Under the pieces are notes generated by a model. It was given only the letters and a program-made list of their open reading frames with translations. It searched no databases and had not been told where the DNA came from. Shown in pieces: positions 32,877-41,610 of a stretch of DNA of 64,000 nucleotides (positions are counted from its first letter, which is position 1; each line of letters starts with the position of its first letter). The stretch comes from Lentzea aerocolonigenes. Lineage in GTDB: Bacteria; Actinomycetota; Actinomycetes; Mycobacteriales; Pseudonocardiaceae. The DNA lies in the NCBI RefSeq assembly GCF_000974445.1, contig NZ_BBOJ01000007.1:124001-188000 (forward strand), read 5' to 3'. A program made the position numbers and the translations under genes.

Positions 32877-32933
32877 TCCACGCTCCTGTGAGTGAGCGGC
32901 GGTGCATCCACGGAAGCAGCTCGCAACATTCCG

Positions 32934-32982
32934 GTCAACCATTTCGAAGGTATTCGAGTCGAACACATCGACAATGGTTGAC
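32934..32982. promoter_or_regulatory. 49-bp two-part dyad between divergent pectate lyases
   Basis: Outer arms GTCAACCATT (32934-32943) and AATGGTTGAC (32973-32982) and an inner palindrome TTCGAGTCGAA (32953-32963) share the same centre at 32958. The symmetry and position between two divergent pectinase genes mark it as a common operator. Confidence 0.65.
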
Positions 32983-33043
32983 AAGAAACAGCAAACGCCT
33001 ACCATCGATTTACCGCCGCGCATCCCCTGCATGCGGAGCGCAC

Positions 33044-33808
33044 ATGAAGAAACTGACAACAACGGTGTTGGCAGCGGCCTTCGCCCTGTTTCTCGCACCA
33101 CCGGCACAGGCAGCGGGCAGCACCTTTCCCACCCCGACCGGCCAGAAGCCGGTCAGCGCCACCGTCAAGGTGCCGTCGGGCACCTACGACGGTGGCATGA
33201 AACGGTTCTACGGCACCGGGAACCTCGGTTCCGGAGGCCAGAACGAGAACCAGGACCCGATCTTCCAGCTGGCCGACGGCGCGTCGCTCAAGAACGTCGT
33301 GCTCGGCGCACCGGCTGCGGACGGCGTCCACTGTCTCGGCACCTGCACGCTCACCAACGTGTGGTGGGAGGACGTCGGCGAGGACGCGGCCACGTTCAAG
33401 GGCACGTCGTCGTCGCAGACCATGACCATCAACGGTGGTGGCGCGCGCAAGGCGGCCGACAAGGTGTTCCAGCACAACGGGCCCGGCACGATGGTCATCC
33501 GCAACTTCCAGGTGGACGACTTCGGCAAGCTCTACCGGTCCTGCGGCAACTGCAAGACGCAGCACAAGCGGAACGTCGTGCTGGAGAACATCACCGCGTT
33601 CTCCCCCGGCAAGGCACTGGTGGGCATCAACACCAACTACGGCGACACCGCGCGGTTCTCCCGGATCACGATCGTCGGTGACAGCAGCAAGAAGATTGCG
33701 ATCTGCGACAAGTACCAGGGCGTCACCAGCGGTGAACCGAAGAAAATCGGCACGGGTGCGGACAGCACCAACTGCCTGTTCAAGTCCTCGGACATCACCT
33801 ACCGCTAG
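33044..33808 (+). CDS. Secreted PL3 pectate lyase
   Basis: 254 residues. Signal peptide 1-23 (ends PAQA); short parallel beta-helix of family PL3, with the typical blocks VKVPSGTYDGGMKRF, DGVHCLGTCTLTNVWWEDVGEDA, VFQHNGPGTMVIRNFQVDDFGKL and TQHKRNVVLENI (Lys/Arg near the active site). PL3 enzymes cleave polygalacturonate with Ca. The start ATG follows GGAG by 5 bases; in-frame codons further upstream lack a ribosome-binding site and signal peptide. Followed at once by a strong terminator. Confidence 0.93.
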   Translation: MKKLTTTVLAAAFALFLAPPAQAAGSTFPTPTGQKPVSATVKVPSGTYDGGMKRFYGTGNLGSGGQNENQDPIFQLADGASLKNVVLGAPAADGVHCLGTCTLTNVWWEDVGEDAATFKGTSSSQTMTINGGGARKAADKVFQHNGPGTMVIRNFQVDDFGKLYRSCGNCKTQHKRNVVLENITAFSPGKALVGINTNYGDTARFSRITIVGDSSKKIAICDKYQGVTSGEPKKIGTGADSTNCLFKSSDITYR

Positions 33809-33810
33809 CG

Positions 33811-33841
33811 GAAAAGCCCCGGCAGCCGGCCGGGGCTTTTC
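33811..33841. terminator. 12-bp terminator with A and T tracts
   Basis: Arms GAAAAGCCCCGG (33811-33822) and CCGGGGCTTTTC (33830-33841), 7-base loop. Serves the PL3 gene and, from the other side, the dehydratase operon that ends at 33842. Confidence 0.85.
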
Positions 33842-34987
33842 TCACCACACTTCAAGTGTGTGAACTCCGATGTGCTCCAAATTCCAGTCGTCACCGATTC
33901 CCGGCCGAGCCGAGAACGTGACGTTCCCGTTCTCGTCGAGCGGATCGGCGATGCTCAGGCGGTGCGGCGGTGTCCGGTCGAAGTCGACGTGCGGGTGCAG
34001 CAGACCGCGTTCGTACCACCGGCCGGCGTCGGTCGCGCCCAGCACGGTGAGGCTCGCCGATCCGTTGCCGTGGATCTCGCAGTCCACGTTGAACGCCTCC
34101 GCCAGGTGCACGGTCTTGAGCACCGGCGTGATGCCACCGGCACCGACCGGCCCGACCCGCAGGATGTCGCACGCCCCCGAGGTGATCCACTCGGCGCGCG
34201 TGTGGTGCTTGCCCCACGCCACCTCCGGGCCGATCACCGGGATGTCGAGCTGGTCCGCGAGCCACCGGTAGGAGCTGGTCGACGCCTCCTCCATCGGTTC
34301 CTCGAACCAGTAGAAGTCCAGCTCCTGCAACGCCTTTCCGAGCCGCAGCGCCTCGGTCCGCGAGTACCAGTGGCTCGCGTCGAGCATCAGCGCGACGTCC
34401 GGTCCGACCGCCTCCCGCACGGCCCGGCACGCCTCGATGTCACGGGAGACGCTGGGAGCGCCCGGCACCGGTGGCATCCAGGTGTGCAGCTTGATCGCCC
34501 GGTAGCCTGCCGAGACCAGGTGCTTGGCGAAGTCGGCGTAGTCGTCCGGCGTCGCGAGCCCGTCGGTGTCGCCGCACATCGTGCTGGCGTAGGCGGGGAT
34601 CCGAACGCGGGCGCCGCCGGCGAGCTTCCACGCGGGCAGCCCTGCCTTGCGCGCGACGAGGTCCCACAACGCCGTGTCGACGAAACCGAGCGCACGGTCC
34701 GTGAACCCGCCGCCCGATCCGCGTTGCCGCCGGGCCATGAGCCGCCACAGGCGTTCGCGGTCCCACGGGTCCTGCCCGGTCAGCACCGGCCGCACGTGCT
34801 TTTCGAGCACCGACGGCCGGAGGTGGTCCGGCTGGATCGGGCAGTACCCGGTGGCGCCGTCGGCGTCGGTGATCTCCAGCAACGCCTCGGTGACCTCGTG
34901 CTCGGGCGCCGGATGCCGGTGGCCCTCGGGGTCCACGGCCGTGCACGCGGTGGTGGTGAACGTGCGCACGGCCACGCGTTCGATCAC
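33842..34987 (-). CDS. Enolase-superfamily (mandelate racemase/muconate lactonizing type) sugar-acid dehydratase
   Basis: 381 residues. N-terminal capping domain and C-terminal barrel. Catalytic-site residues visible: K-x-H motif at Lys166/His168 (AIKLHTW), metal ligands Asp203 (MLDASHWY), Glu229 (YWFEEPME) and Glu255 (VIGPEV), and His306 (CEIHGNG). Such enzymes dehydrate aldonic or uronic-derived acids; in a pectin operon an acid derived from galacturonate or rhamnose is likely, but the substrate cannot be fixed. GTG 34987 follows GGAGAAG and overlaps the upstream stop by 4 bases (GTGA). Cytoplasmic. Last gene of the pectin operon. Confidence 0.87.
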   Translation of the reverse strand: MIERVAVRTFTTTACTAVDPEGHRHPAPEHEVTEALLEITDADGATGYCPIQPDHLRPSVLEKHVRPVLTGQDPWDRERLWRLMARRQRGSGGGFTDRALGFVDTALWDLVARKAGLPAWKLAGGARVRIPAYASTMCGDTDGLATPDDYADFAKHLVSAGYRAIKLHTWMPPVPGAPSVSRDIEACRAVREAVGPDVALMLDASHWYSRTEALRLGKALQELDFYWFEEPMEEASTSSYRWLADQLDIPVIGPEVAWGKHHTRAEWITSGACDILRVGPVGAGGITPVLKTVHLAEAFNVDCEIHGNGSASLTVLGATDAGRWYERGLLHPHVDFDRTPPHRLSIADPLDENGNVTFSARPGIGDDWNLEHIGVHTLEVW

Positions 34988-36255
34988 TTCCGCTTCTCCC
35001 ACTCCTGCTGGGCGGTCGTGAGCTTGGCCGCGAGCTGGTTCAGGAACTCCTGCGCGGGCAGCTGGCCCAGCAGCACCTTCTGGTACAGCGGCTCGGTGTC
35101 GGTCTTGGTGATCGACGAGTACTCCGGCAGGTAGACCGGCGCGGGCACGAGCACGGTCGCCGGGTCCTCCAGCACGCCGAGCGCCATCTTCACGGCCGGG
35201 TTCTTCTGGATCCACTCGGCACCGCGCACGTCGGTGTTCGCCGGGATCTGGCCGACCTTCTCGTTCCAGTACCCGTTGCTCTCCGCGGAGGTCAGGAACT
35301 CGACGAACTTCCAGGCCGCGTCGGTGTTCTTGCTGCCCTTGAACACCGCGAAGCCGTCGGTCGGGTTCGGCACGACGGTGCGTTTGCCGGACGGGCCCTT
35401 CGGCAACGGCATGGCGGCGACCTTCTGCGGGCCGAGCGCCTTCATGACGTCGGCGGTGGAGCCGAGGTTGTGGTGCATCATCGCGACCGTGCCGCCGGTG
35501 AACTGGGCGACCATCTGCGTGTAGTTGTTGTTGACGTCCGCTTCCGGCGTGGACTTCTTGTAGATTCCCGCGATCTTGCCGACCAGCTCGGCGTTGCGCG
35601 GGTCCGAGACCGTGCTCTTGCCACCGTCGTAGAACTTGTCGACGCCCGAGTAGGAGTAGGCCTCGGCGAGCAGCTGGAAGATCGAGCCGGCGCCACCGCG
35701 GATGGTGAACCCGTACTTGTTGTCGGCGGGCTTGGTGAGCTTCGCGGCCGCGTCGATCAACTGGTCCCAGGTCTCGGGCGCGGCGATCTTCTGCTCGGCG
35801 AACAGGTCCGAGCGGTACCAGACGACGTCGAGGTTGCCCGACGCGGGCGCGGCGTAGAGCTTGCCGTCCATCGAGGTCTGCCGCACCGTCTCCAGCAGGC
35901 CGGGCAGCAGCTTCCCCTTCAGCGGTCCCGACTCCACCCGCTCGTCCAGCGGCTCCAACGCCTCCTGCCCCACCAGGTGCGCCAGGTACGAGGTCGTGAC
36001 GCCGCCGACATCCGGTGTCGACCCGCCCGCGATGGCCGTGTCGTACTTCTGCTGCACGGACGAGCTCGGGATGCCGACGTACTCCACCTTGATGTTCGGG
36101 TTGGCAGCCTCGAACCGCTTGATCAGCTCTTCGTAGATGGGCGTGCGGCCGGGCCCACCGTTGTTGTCCCAGAACGTGATCGTCGTGGGCCCGTCCTGTC
36201 CTCCGGCGGAACACGCGCTCAGCACGAGCGCCAGTGCGACCAGCATTCTTCTCAT
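34984..36255 (-). CDS. ABC sugar transporter solute-binding lipoprotein (family 1)
   Basis: 423 residues. Lipobox VLSAC with Cys15; SBP family 1 fold beginning TITFWDNNGGPGRTPIYEEL and containing the usual hinge blocks (GKLYAAPASGNLDVVWYRSDLF, KNTDAAWKFVEFLTSAESNGYWNEK). Binds an oligosaccharide outside the cell and delivers it to the two permeases encoded upstream. In this operon oligogalacturonides or other pectic oligomers are the likely cargo (inference). No ATPase gene in the operon; CUT1 systems often share an MsiK-type ATPase encoded elsewhere. Confidence 0.9.
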   Translation of the reverse strand: MRRMLVALALVLSACSAGGQDGPTTITFWDNNGGPGRTPIYEELIKRFEAANPNIKVEYVGIPSSSVQQKYDTAIAGGSTPDVGGVTTSYLAHLVGQEALEPLDERVESGPLKGKLLPGLLETVRQTSMDGKLYAAPASGNLDVVWYRSDLFAEQKIAAPETWDQLIDAAAKLTKPADNKYGFTIRGGAGSIFQLLAEAYSYSGVDKFYDGGKSTVSDPRNAELVGKIAGIYKKSTPEADVNNNYTQMVAQFTGGTVAMMHHNLGSTADVMKALGPQKVAAMPLPKGPSGKRTVVPNPTDGFAVFKGSKNTDAAWKFVEFLTSAESNGYWNEKVGQIPANTDVRGAEWIQKNPAVKMALGVLEDPATVLVPAPVYLPEYSSITKTDTEPLYQKVLLGQLPAQEFLNQLAAKLTTAQQEWEKRK

Positions 36256-36264
36256 GTTTCTCCC

Positions 36265-37146
36265 CTATCCCTTGACCGCACCGGCGCTCAGTCCCTGGAC
36301 CAGGAACCGCTGCACCACCGCGAAAACCAGCACGACCGGTACCGCGGCGACGACACCGCCGGCCGCGAGCGCCCCGAAGTCGGTGTTGAACTCCCCCAGC
36401 GCGTAGCTGAGGCCGACGGGCAGCGTGAACTTGTCCTGTTTGCTCGCGAACATCAGCGCGAACAGGAAGTTGTTCCAGGCACCGATGAATGCGAACGACC
36501 CGACGGCCACGAGCGCGGGTCGCAGCTGCGGCAACGTCACGGCGAAGAACGCGCGCAGCCGCGAACAGCCGTCGACCATCGCGGCTTCCTCGAGCTCGAC
36601 CGGGACGTTGCGGACGAACCCGCTCATCAGGATCAGCGCGAGCGGCAGCTGGAACGCGGTGTCCGCGATGACCAGTCCGGTGAGGCTGTTCAACAACCCG
36701 GCGGACTTGAAGATCACGAACAACGGGATCAGCAGCATGGCGCCGGGGATGAACTGCGTGCACAGCAACGCGAGCAGGAACACCCGCTGGCCGCGGAACC
36801 TGAAGCGCGCCAGGGCGTAGCCGCCCATCAGGGCGAACACCGTGACCACGACGAGCGTGCCGAGCGCGATGATCAGGCTGTTCTGGAAGAACAACCCGAA
36901 CCCGATGCCGTTCCACACGGTGTCGAAGTGCTCGAACGTGATCGGCCACGGCACGAGCGCGGTCTCCCCCGCCGGCCGCAGCGCGAACACGAGCATCCAG
37001 TAGAACGGGATGAGCGTGAACAACAAGTAGAGCAGCAGCGGGAGGTGCAGCCGGAGGTACCGGCCGGGATCGCGGTGCTTCTTGCGCCGCGGCGGCACCG
37101 GTGGCGGCGGCGAGACGGTCGCCGGACGGGTGAGGGTCTGGGTCAT
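36265..37146 (-). CDS. ABC sugar transporter permease (MalG type)
   Basis: 293 residues with six predicted membrane segments, from LPLLLYLLFTLIPFYWMLVFAL to VVLVFAVVQRFLVQGLSAGAVKG, the latter a classic MalG-type C terminus. The EAA loop reads ELEEAAMVDGCSRLRAFFAV. The ATG overlaps the stop of the preceding permease (ATGA at 37143-37146). Partner of the permease encoded just upstream and of the family 1 binding protein. Confidence 0.92.
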   Translation of the reverse strand: MTQTLTRPATVSPPPPVPPRRKKHRDPGRYLRLHLPLLLYLLFTLIPFYWMLVFALRPAGETALVPWPITFEHFDTVWNGIGFGLFFQNSLIIALGTLVVVTVFALMGGYALARFRFRGQRVFLLALLCTQFIPGAMLLIPLFVIFKSAGLLNSLTGLVIADTAFQLPLALILMSGFVRNVPVELEEAAMVDGCSRLRAFFAVTLPQLRPALVAVGSFAFIGAWNNFLFALMFASKQDKFTLPVGLSYALGEFNTDFGALAAGGVVAAVPVVLVFAVVQRFLVQGLSAGAVKG

Positions 37147-38018
37147 GCCCGGCTCCCGAACTTGGACAGCCTCAGGTAGAGGATCGAGAAGAACAGCAGG
37201 ATCACGAAGCCGGCCATCGTGAGCGCCGAGCCGTAGCCGAAGTCGTGCGAGTCGACGGCCTTGCGCGCCACGTACAGCGGCAGCGTGGTGGTCTGGTTCG
37301 CCGGGCCACCGCCGGTGAGCGTGTAGATCAGGTCGACGTTGTTGAACTCCCACACCGCGCGCAGCAACGTCGACAGCACGATCGCGTCGCGCAGGTGCGG
37401 CAGGGTGACGCTGACGAACCGGCGCCACCGCCCGGCCCCGTCGACCGACGCCGCCTCGTACAGGTCGTTCGGGATGGTCTGCAGGTCGGCGAGCAGCAGG
37501 ATCGCGAAGAACGGCACGCCGCGCCACAGCTCGGTGACAACGGTCGCCGGGAACACCGTGGCCGGGTCGCCGAGCACCGAGGTGCCGGGATCCCCGATGC
37601 CCCACTGCGCGAGCTGCTGGAAGATCCCCGTCGACGGGTTGTAGAGCAGGATCCAGATGCCCGTGGTGAGCACGCCGGACACCGCCCACGGCGAGAACAC
37701 CAGCGACCGTGCCAGCGCGCGGCCGACGAACGTCTCGTTCACGATCAACGCGAGGACCAGGCCCAGCACCAGTTGCAGGCCCACCTCGACGACGACCCAC
37801 TTGGCACTGAACGCGAGGCTCTGCCAGAAGAGCTGGTCCTCGAACAGCATCCGGCGGAAGTTCTCGAAGCCGATGAAGCCGTTCTTCCACGGCTGCGTGA
37901 CGGTGTGCTGGCGGAGGCTGAACCACCCGACGCTCGCGATCGGGTAGACCAGGAACACCGCCATCAGCACCAGGGTGGGAGCGATGAGCGCGTACGGCGC
38001 CCAGGTGCGAGTCCTCAC
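37143..38018 (-). CDS. ABC sugar transporter permease (MalF type)
   Basis: About 291 residues with six predicted membrane segments (YALIAPTLVLMAVFLVYPIA first, AGFVILLFFSILYLRLSKF last). The EAA loop is DLYEAASVDGAGRWRRFVSV. I choose GTG 38018 because it overlaps the stop of the PL1-CE8 gene by 4 bases, as do the other junctions of this operon; a GTG four codons earlier (38030) is an alternative. Partner of the MalG-type permease. Confidence 0.9.
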   Translation of the reverse strand: MRTRTWAPYALIAPTLVLMAVFLVYPIASVGWFSLRQHTVTQPWKNGFIGFENFRRMLFEDQLFWQSLAFSAKWVVVEVGLQLVLGLVLALIVNETFVGRALARSLVFSPWAVSGVLTTGIWILLYNPSTGIFQQLAQWGIGDPGTSVLGDPATVFPATVVTELWRGVPFFAILLLADLQTIPNDLYEAASVDGAGRWRRFVSVTLPHLRDAIVLSTLLRAVWEFNNVDLIYTLTGGGPANQTTTLPLYVARKAVDSHDFGYGSALTMAGFVILLFFSILYLRLSKFGSRA

Positions 38019-40198
38019 GCCGGGTTCCACCCACTCAGGTAGGCGTTCTTCGTGTACTGCTTCGCTTGCTCGTCGGTGAGCTGCGGCCGGTCGGTGCCGG
38101 TGCCCGCACCGGGGCCGGTGTTGCGGTACTCCGCGAACCTGGCATCACGCCACGGGAAGCCGGACATGTCCGTCCACGGCACGGGCTTGATCGCGGCGGG
38201 CAGTTCGGTGTTGCGGATGACGACCTGGGCGATGGCCTCCGGGTCGCCGCCGGGGTGCCACGGCCTGCCGAGGAAGTACGTTCCGGCGGGCGCGTCGCTG
38301 CGGATCTTCGAGTTGACGATCAGGAAGCCGTGCTGGTTGGCACGTTGCGTGCTGGCCGCGGTCACGTACCCGTTCGGGTCGCTGCCGCGGGTGAGCGCGG
38401 TGATCGTCGCCCGGTCGAAGACGGCGGTGGCACGGCCGAAGATGAAGTCGACGTCACCGGTGATCGCGCAGTCCCGGTAGTACTGGCGGGACCTCGTGGT
38501 CACGTTCGGGCTGTCGGCGTACAGCGTGTCCTGGTGGCCTTCGAAGTGCACGCGGTCGAAGAACATCCGGTCGCCGGTGGCCTTCACCGCGACGGCCTGG
38601 GTGTTCGTGATCTCCGGGTGCTGCCTGCGGTCGAAGGAGTTCCGGAACGTGAGGTCGCGCGCCTCGAAGTCGTCCGCGGCGATGGTCGCGGTGGCGCTGC
38701 CGGACGTGCCGTACGTGGTGCCGTCGGGTTTCTTGGTGCCGTTCGCGTTGTCGTAGTCGATCACGACGTCCTGCGCGCGCCCGGTGGCACCGCGCAGGGT
38801 CAGGCCGCGCTTGCTCGCCGGGATCTTGACGACCTCGCGGTACACGCCCTTCGGAATCGTGATCACGGCACCGGCCGGCGCGGCGTCGATCGCGGCCTGT
38901 ACGGTCGCGAAACCCTTGCCCACCACCAGATGCCGGCCAGCCGATTGCGCGCCGGCCTTCAGGTTCCTGATCCGGTGCGCGGGTTCGAGGCCTCGGTTGA
39001 GCGTCGGCGTCCAGCCCGCGTCCGTGCCGAGCTTCTTCTCCGGGTTCGCGGCGTTGAACGCGTCCACCAGGCTGGTGGGCCTGCCGTCGACCAGGTTGCC
39101 GGTGTCGGTGATCGCCGTGCCGCCCCAGTTGTAGACGATCTTCTCGGGGGCGATGCCGCGGATGAGGTTGTTCTGCGCGTAGATCTGGGACTTCACGCCG
39201 ACGCCCCAGCTGTACACCTGCGAGCCCTCGTACAGGTTGTCGTAGACGTGCACCTGACCGAACCGCACTCGGGGCGCGCGTTCCTGGACGTTGCGGAAGA
39301 CGTTGTGGTGCACCGAGACGCGCAGCTTGCCGGGGTCGGTCGTGGAGCTGTTCGACGAGCCGATCAACATGGTCTTGCCGTGCTCGCTGAAGATGTTGCG
39401 GGACACCGTGACGAGGTCCGCGGCCGAGGTGATGTCGAGCTGGCCGTCGTGCACCTGGTACGGCCGCTGGAAGTACAGCGGCTGGGTGCTGTCGACGTTC
39501 GGTTCGTCGGTGAACGTGTTGTGGTCGACCCACACGTGCTCGGACTTCTGCACGGACACCGAGTCGTAGAGCGAGTTCCAGTTGCCGGGCGGCGAACCGG
39601 GGCTCGAGTCCGTGGGATCCCACTGCGGGAAGCAGTCGCTGGTGTCGCGGAACGTCAGGTTGCGCACGATCACGTTGCGCGCGCCGTGGATCCGCAGGCT
39701 GCCACCGGTGATCCCGGCGCCGCGGCCGGTGCCGATGATCGTGGTGTCCGAGCCGACGTTCAGCGCGATGGTCGCCTCCTGCCGCTTCGCCGACGCGGCC
39801 CTGGCGTTCTCCAGCGGTCCCTCGGGTTCGCGCTCCCAGCCCCAGACCGCGGGGTCGTAGGCGGCGAGGTACCCGGCCAGGGTGTAGCCGTCGGCCGCGT
39901 AGTCCTTGCACGCCAACGGTTTCCCGGTGTCGTCGGTGTTCGCGTCGATCACGCCGCTGACCTTGATGATCCGCGGCGCCGGGGAGACCAGTGCCGCGAC
40001 CAGTTCGGCGCGCGTGCGCACCTCGTGCACGTTGCTCGCGGGGGCGGCCGCACCGCCGGTCGTGCCCGGCCCGCTGGAGGCCCACCCGTCGCCCGCGGGC
40101 AACACCTCCCTGGCCGGGTCGTGGCCGGCGTGCGCGGGGAGGCTCACCGCCCCGACACCTGCGCACGCCAAAACCAGCGCGCCAACGAAAAGCCGCAT
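38015..40198 (-). CDS. Secreted bifunctional pectate lyase (PL1) - pectin methylesterase (CE8)
   Basis: 727 residues. Signal peptide 1-24 (ends PAHA); PL1 beta-helix about 50-410 (HVWVDHNTFTDEPNVDS, HHNVFRNVQERAPRVRFG with the catalytic Arg block); CE8 beta-helix about 420-720 (FATVQAAIDAAPAG, NTQAVAVKATGDRMFFDRVH, DCAITGDVDFIFGRATAVFD with the two catalytic Asp, and YFLGRPWHPGGDPEA with the Arg). Demethylation by CE8 supplies the substrate for the lyase, so one polypeptide does both steps. First gene of a five-gene operon that continues into importer and dehydratase. A 30-bp TTCGAC/GTCGAA palindrome lies upstream at 40317-40346. Confidence 0.94.
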   Translation of the reverse strand: MRLFVGALVLACAGVGAVSLPAHAGHDPAREVLPAGDGWASSGPGTTGGAAAPASNVHEVRTRAELVAALVSPAPRIIKVSGVIDANTDDTGKPLACKDYAADGYTLAGYLAAYDPAVWGWEREPEGPLENARAASAKRQEATIALNVGSDTTIIGTGRGAGITGGSLRIHGARNVIVRNLTFRDTSDCFPQWDPTDSSPGSPPGNWNSLYDSVSVQKSEHVWVDHNTFTDEPNVDSTQPLYFQRPYQVHDGQLDITSAADLVTVSRNIFSEHGKTMLIGSSNSSTTDPGKLRVSVHHNVFRNVQERAPRVRFGQVHVYDNLYEGSQVYSWGVGVKSQIYAQNNLIRGIAPEKIVYNWGGTAITDTGNLVDGRPTSLVDAFNAANPEKKLGTDAGWTPTLNRGLEPAHRIRNLKAGAQSAGRHLVVGKGFATVQAAIDAAPAGAVITIPKGVYREVVKIPASKRGLTLRGATGRAQDVVIDYDNANGTKKPDGTTYGTSGSATATIAADDFEARDLTFRNSFDRRQHPEITNTQAVAVKATGDRMFFDRVHFEGHQDTLYADSPNVTTRSRQYYRDCAITGDVDFIFGRATAVFDRATITALTRGSDPNGYVTAASTQRANQHGFLIVNSKIRSDAPAGTYFLGRPWHPGGDPEAIAQVVIRNTELPAAIKPVPWTDMSGFPWRDARFAEYRNTGPGAGTGTDRPQLTDEQAKQYTKNAYLSGWNPA

Positions 40199-40316
40199 GA
40201 CGGAATACCCTTCAGAAAGGATTCACATTCTTGAACACCGTCCACGATCGTGAAACGGATATTACGAATGTGTCCGCCGTGCGTCAACGGAGCGAATTCA
40301 TTCGACAATTCAGCGC

Positions 40317-40346
40317 GGCATTCGACGACCTGTCGAGTCGAATGCC
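40317..40346. promoter_or_regulatory. Palindrome GGCATTCGAC-N10-GTCGAATGCC
   Basis: Perfect 10-base arms at 40317-40326 and 40337-40346, with another GTCGA inside the spacer, 119 bases upstream of the PL1-CE8 start. Shares the TTCGAC/GTCGAA half-sites seen at 1364, 59456 and 62942. Confidence 0.6.
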
Positions 40347-40361
40347 GTCGAATTGCCGAAT

Positions 40362-41537
40362 TCAGGACTCGGCGGGCCTGCGCATCGCAGGCACGAGCGC
40401 CAGTGCGGGCAGCAGGAGCAACGGCACCACCAGCAGGCCGCGCAGGACGCCGACGTGGTCGCCGAGCAGGCCTACGAGCGGCGGTCCCGCCAGGAACGCC
40501 GTGTAGCCGATGACGGCGACGACGCTCACGCGGGCGGCCGCGCGTTCCGGCTCGTCCGCGGCGGCGCTCATGCCGACCGGGAAGCCCAGCGCGGTGCCGA
40601 GCCCCCACACGGCCACGCCGGCCACCGCCACGAGCGGAGATCCGCCGAACACCGCCAGCGCCACCCCGGACGCGGCCAGCAGCATCGTGGTGACGAGCAC
40701 CGGCACGCGACCCCAGCGGTCCAGCGCGATCGTGCCGAAGATCCGGCCGAACGTCATCGTCGTGACGAACACGCCGAACACGATCGCGCCCGTCGCGGGG
40801 TCGACCTGGTAGCCGTCGATGAACGCCACCGCCACCCAGTCGTTCGCAGTGCCCTCGGTGAACGCGAGCACCAGCACGAGCAGCCCGATCAGCAGCGTGC
40901 GCGGCTCCCGCCAGGCGGCCATGACCCCGCTGCTCTGACCCTGCTCCGCCTCACCGGCCAGTTTGTAGGCGCGCGCCGCGAGCAGCGTGCCTGCCGCGAC
41001 GATCGCCGCCACCACGGCCAGGTGCGCGGTCACCGGCAGGAGCACCCAGGCGGCCAGGGACGCGAGACCGGCGGCGGCCACGGTGCCGAGGCTCCACATG
41101 GCGTGGAACCGCGGCATGACCGTGCGGCCGAGAGCGCGTTCCACCTCCGCCGCTTCCACGTTCATCGCCACGTCGCACGTGCCGGAGCCGTACCCGAGCA
41201 CGAAGATCCCGATCCCCGTCAGCAGCACCGACGGGAACGCCCCGATGCCGACGCCCGCTGTGGCAAGCCCCGCGGAGACGACCACCGCCGACACGTACAC
41301 CGTGCGCTTGGGCCCGAGCCGGTGCGTGACCTCTCCGGCGGTGAGCATCGCCAGGAACGCGCCCGCGGACATGGACAGCAGCAGCAACCCCAGCGCACCC
41401 GGCGTCAGCCCGAGCGCGTCGCGGGCGGCGGGCACGCGGGCGAACCAGGTCGCCACGGCCACGCCGTTGAGCCCGAAGGTCACCGCGACGCCTGCGGCAG
41501 CGGATCGGACCTGATCGCGTGACACGGTGACCGCCAT
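40362..41537 (-). CDS. MFS transporter (fucose-permease-like sugar transporter)
   Basis: 391 residues, about 12 predicted membrane segments; MFS loop motif between segments 2 and 3 (GEVTHRLGPKRTVY) and its echo in the second half (GTIALDRWGRVPV). The ATG at 41537 has AAAGGGG 8 bases upstream; the longer frame up to 41693 runs into the divergent LacI gene. Likely a sugar porter or exporter of the plasma membrane; substrate unknown. It is divergent from a LacI regulator with a CelR-like operator half-matched at 41581, so it is probably under that regulator. Confidence 0.87.
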   Translation of the reverse strand: MAVTVSRDQVRSAAAGVAVTFGLNGVAVATWFARVPAARDALGLTPGALGLLLLSMSAGAFLAMLTAGEVTHRLGPKRTVYVSAVVVSAGLATAGVGIGAFPSVLLTGIGIFVLGYGSGTCDVAMNVEAAEVERALGRTVMPRFHAMWSLGTVAAAGLASLAAWVLLPVTAHLAVVAAIVAAGTLLAARAYKLAGEAEQGQSSGVMAAWREPRTLLIGLLVLVLAFTEGTANDWVAVAFIDGYQVDPATGAIVFGVFVTTMTFGRIFGTIALDRWGRVPVLVTTMLLAASGVALAVFGGSPLVAVAGVAVWGLGTALGFPVGMSAAADEPERAAARVSVVAVIGYTAFLAGPPLVGLLGDHVGVLRGLLVVPLLLLPALALVPAMRRPAES

Positions 41538-41580
41538 TCCGGTACCCCTTTCTCGATACACAAAGTACATACCCCACACA

Positions 41581-41594
41581 TGAGAGCGCTTCCA
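41581..41594. promoter_or_regulatory. CelR-like operator TGAGAGCGCTTCCA
   Basis: Imperfect 14-bp palindrome (5 of 7 pairs), a hybrid of the half-sites TGAGAGC and TGGAAGC, midway between the divergent MFS and LacI genes. Confidence 0.55.
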
Positions 41595-41610
41595 CCGCAA
41601 TACTGCGGAG

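Noticed and set aside
28737..32891. Long plus-strand open frame (about 1384 codons)
   Set aside because: Antisense to GH48, which has full domain support, start site and operator; composition is typical of a shadow frame.
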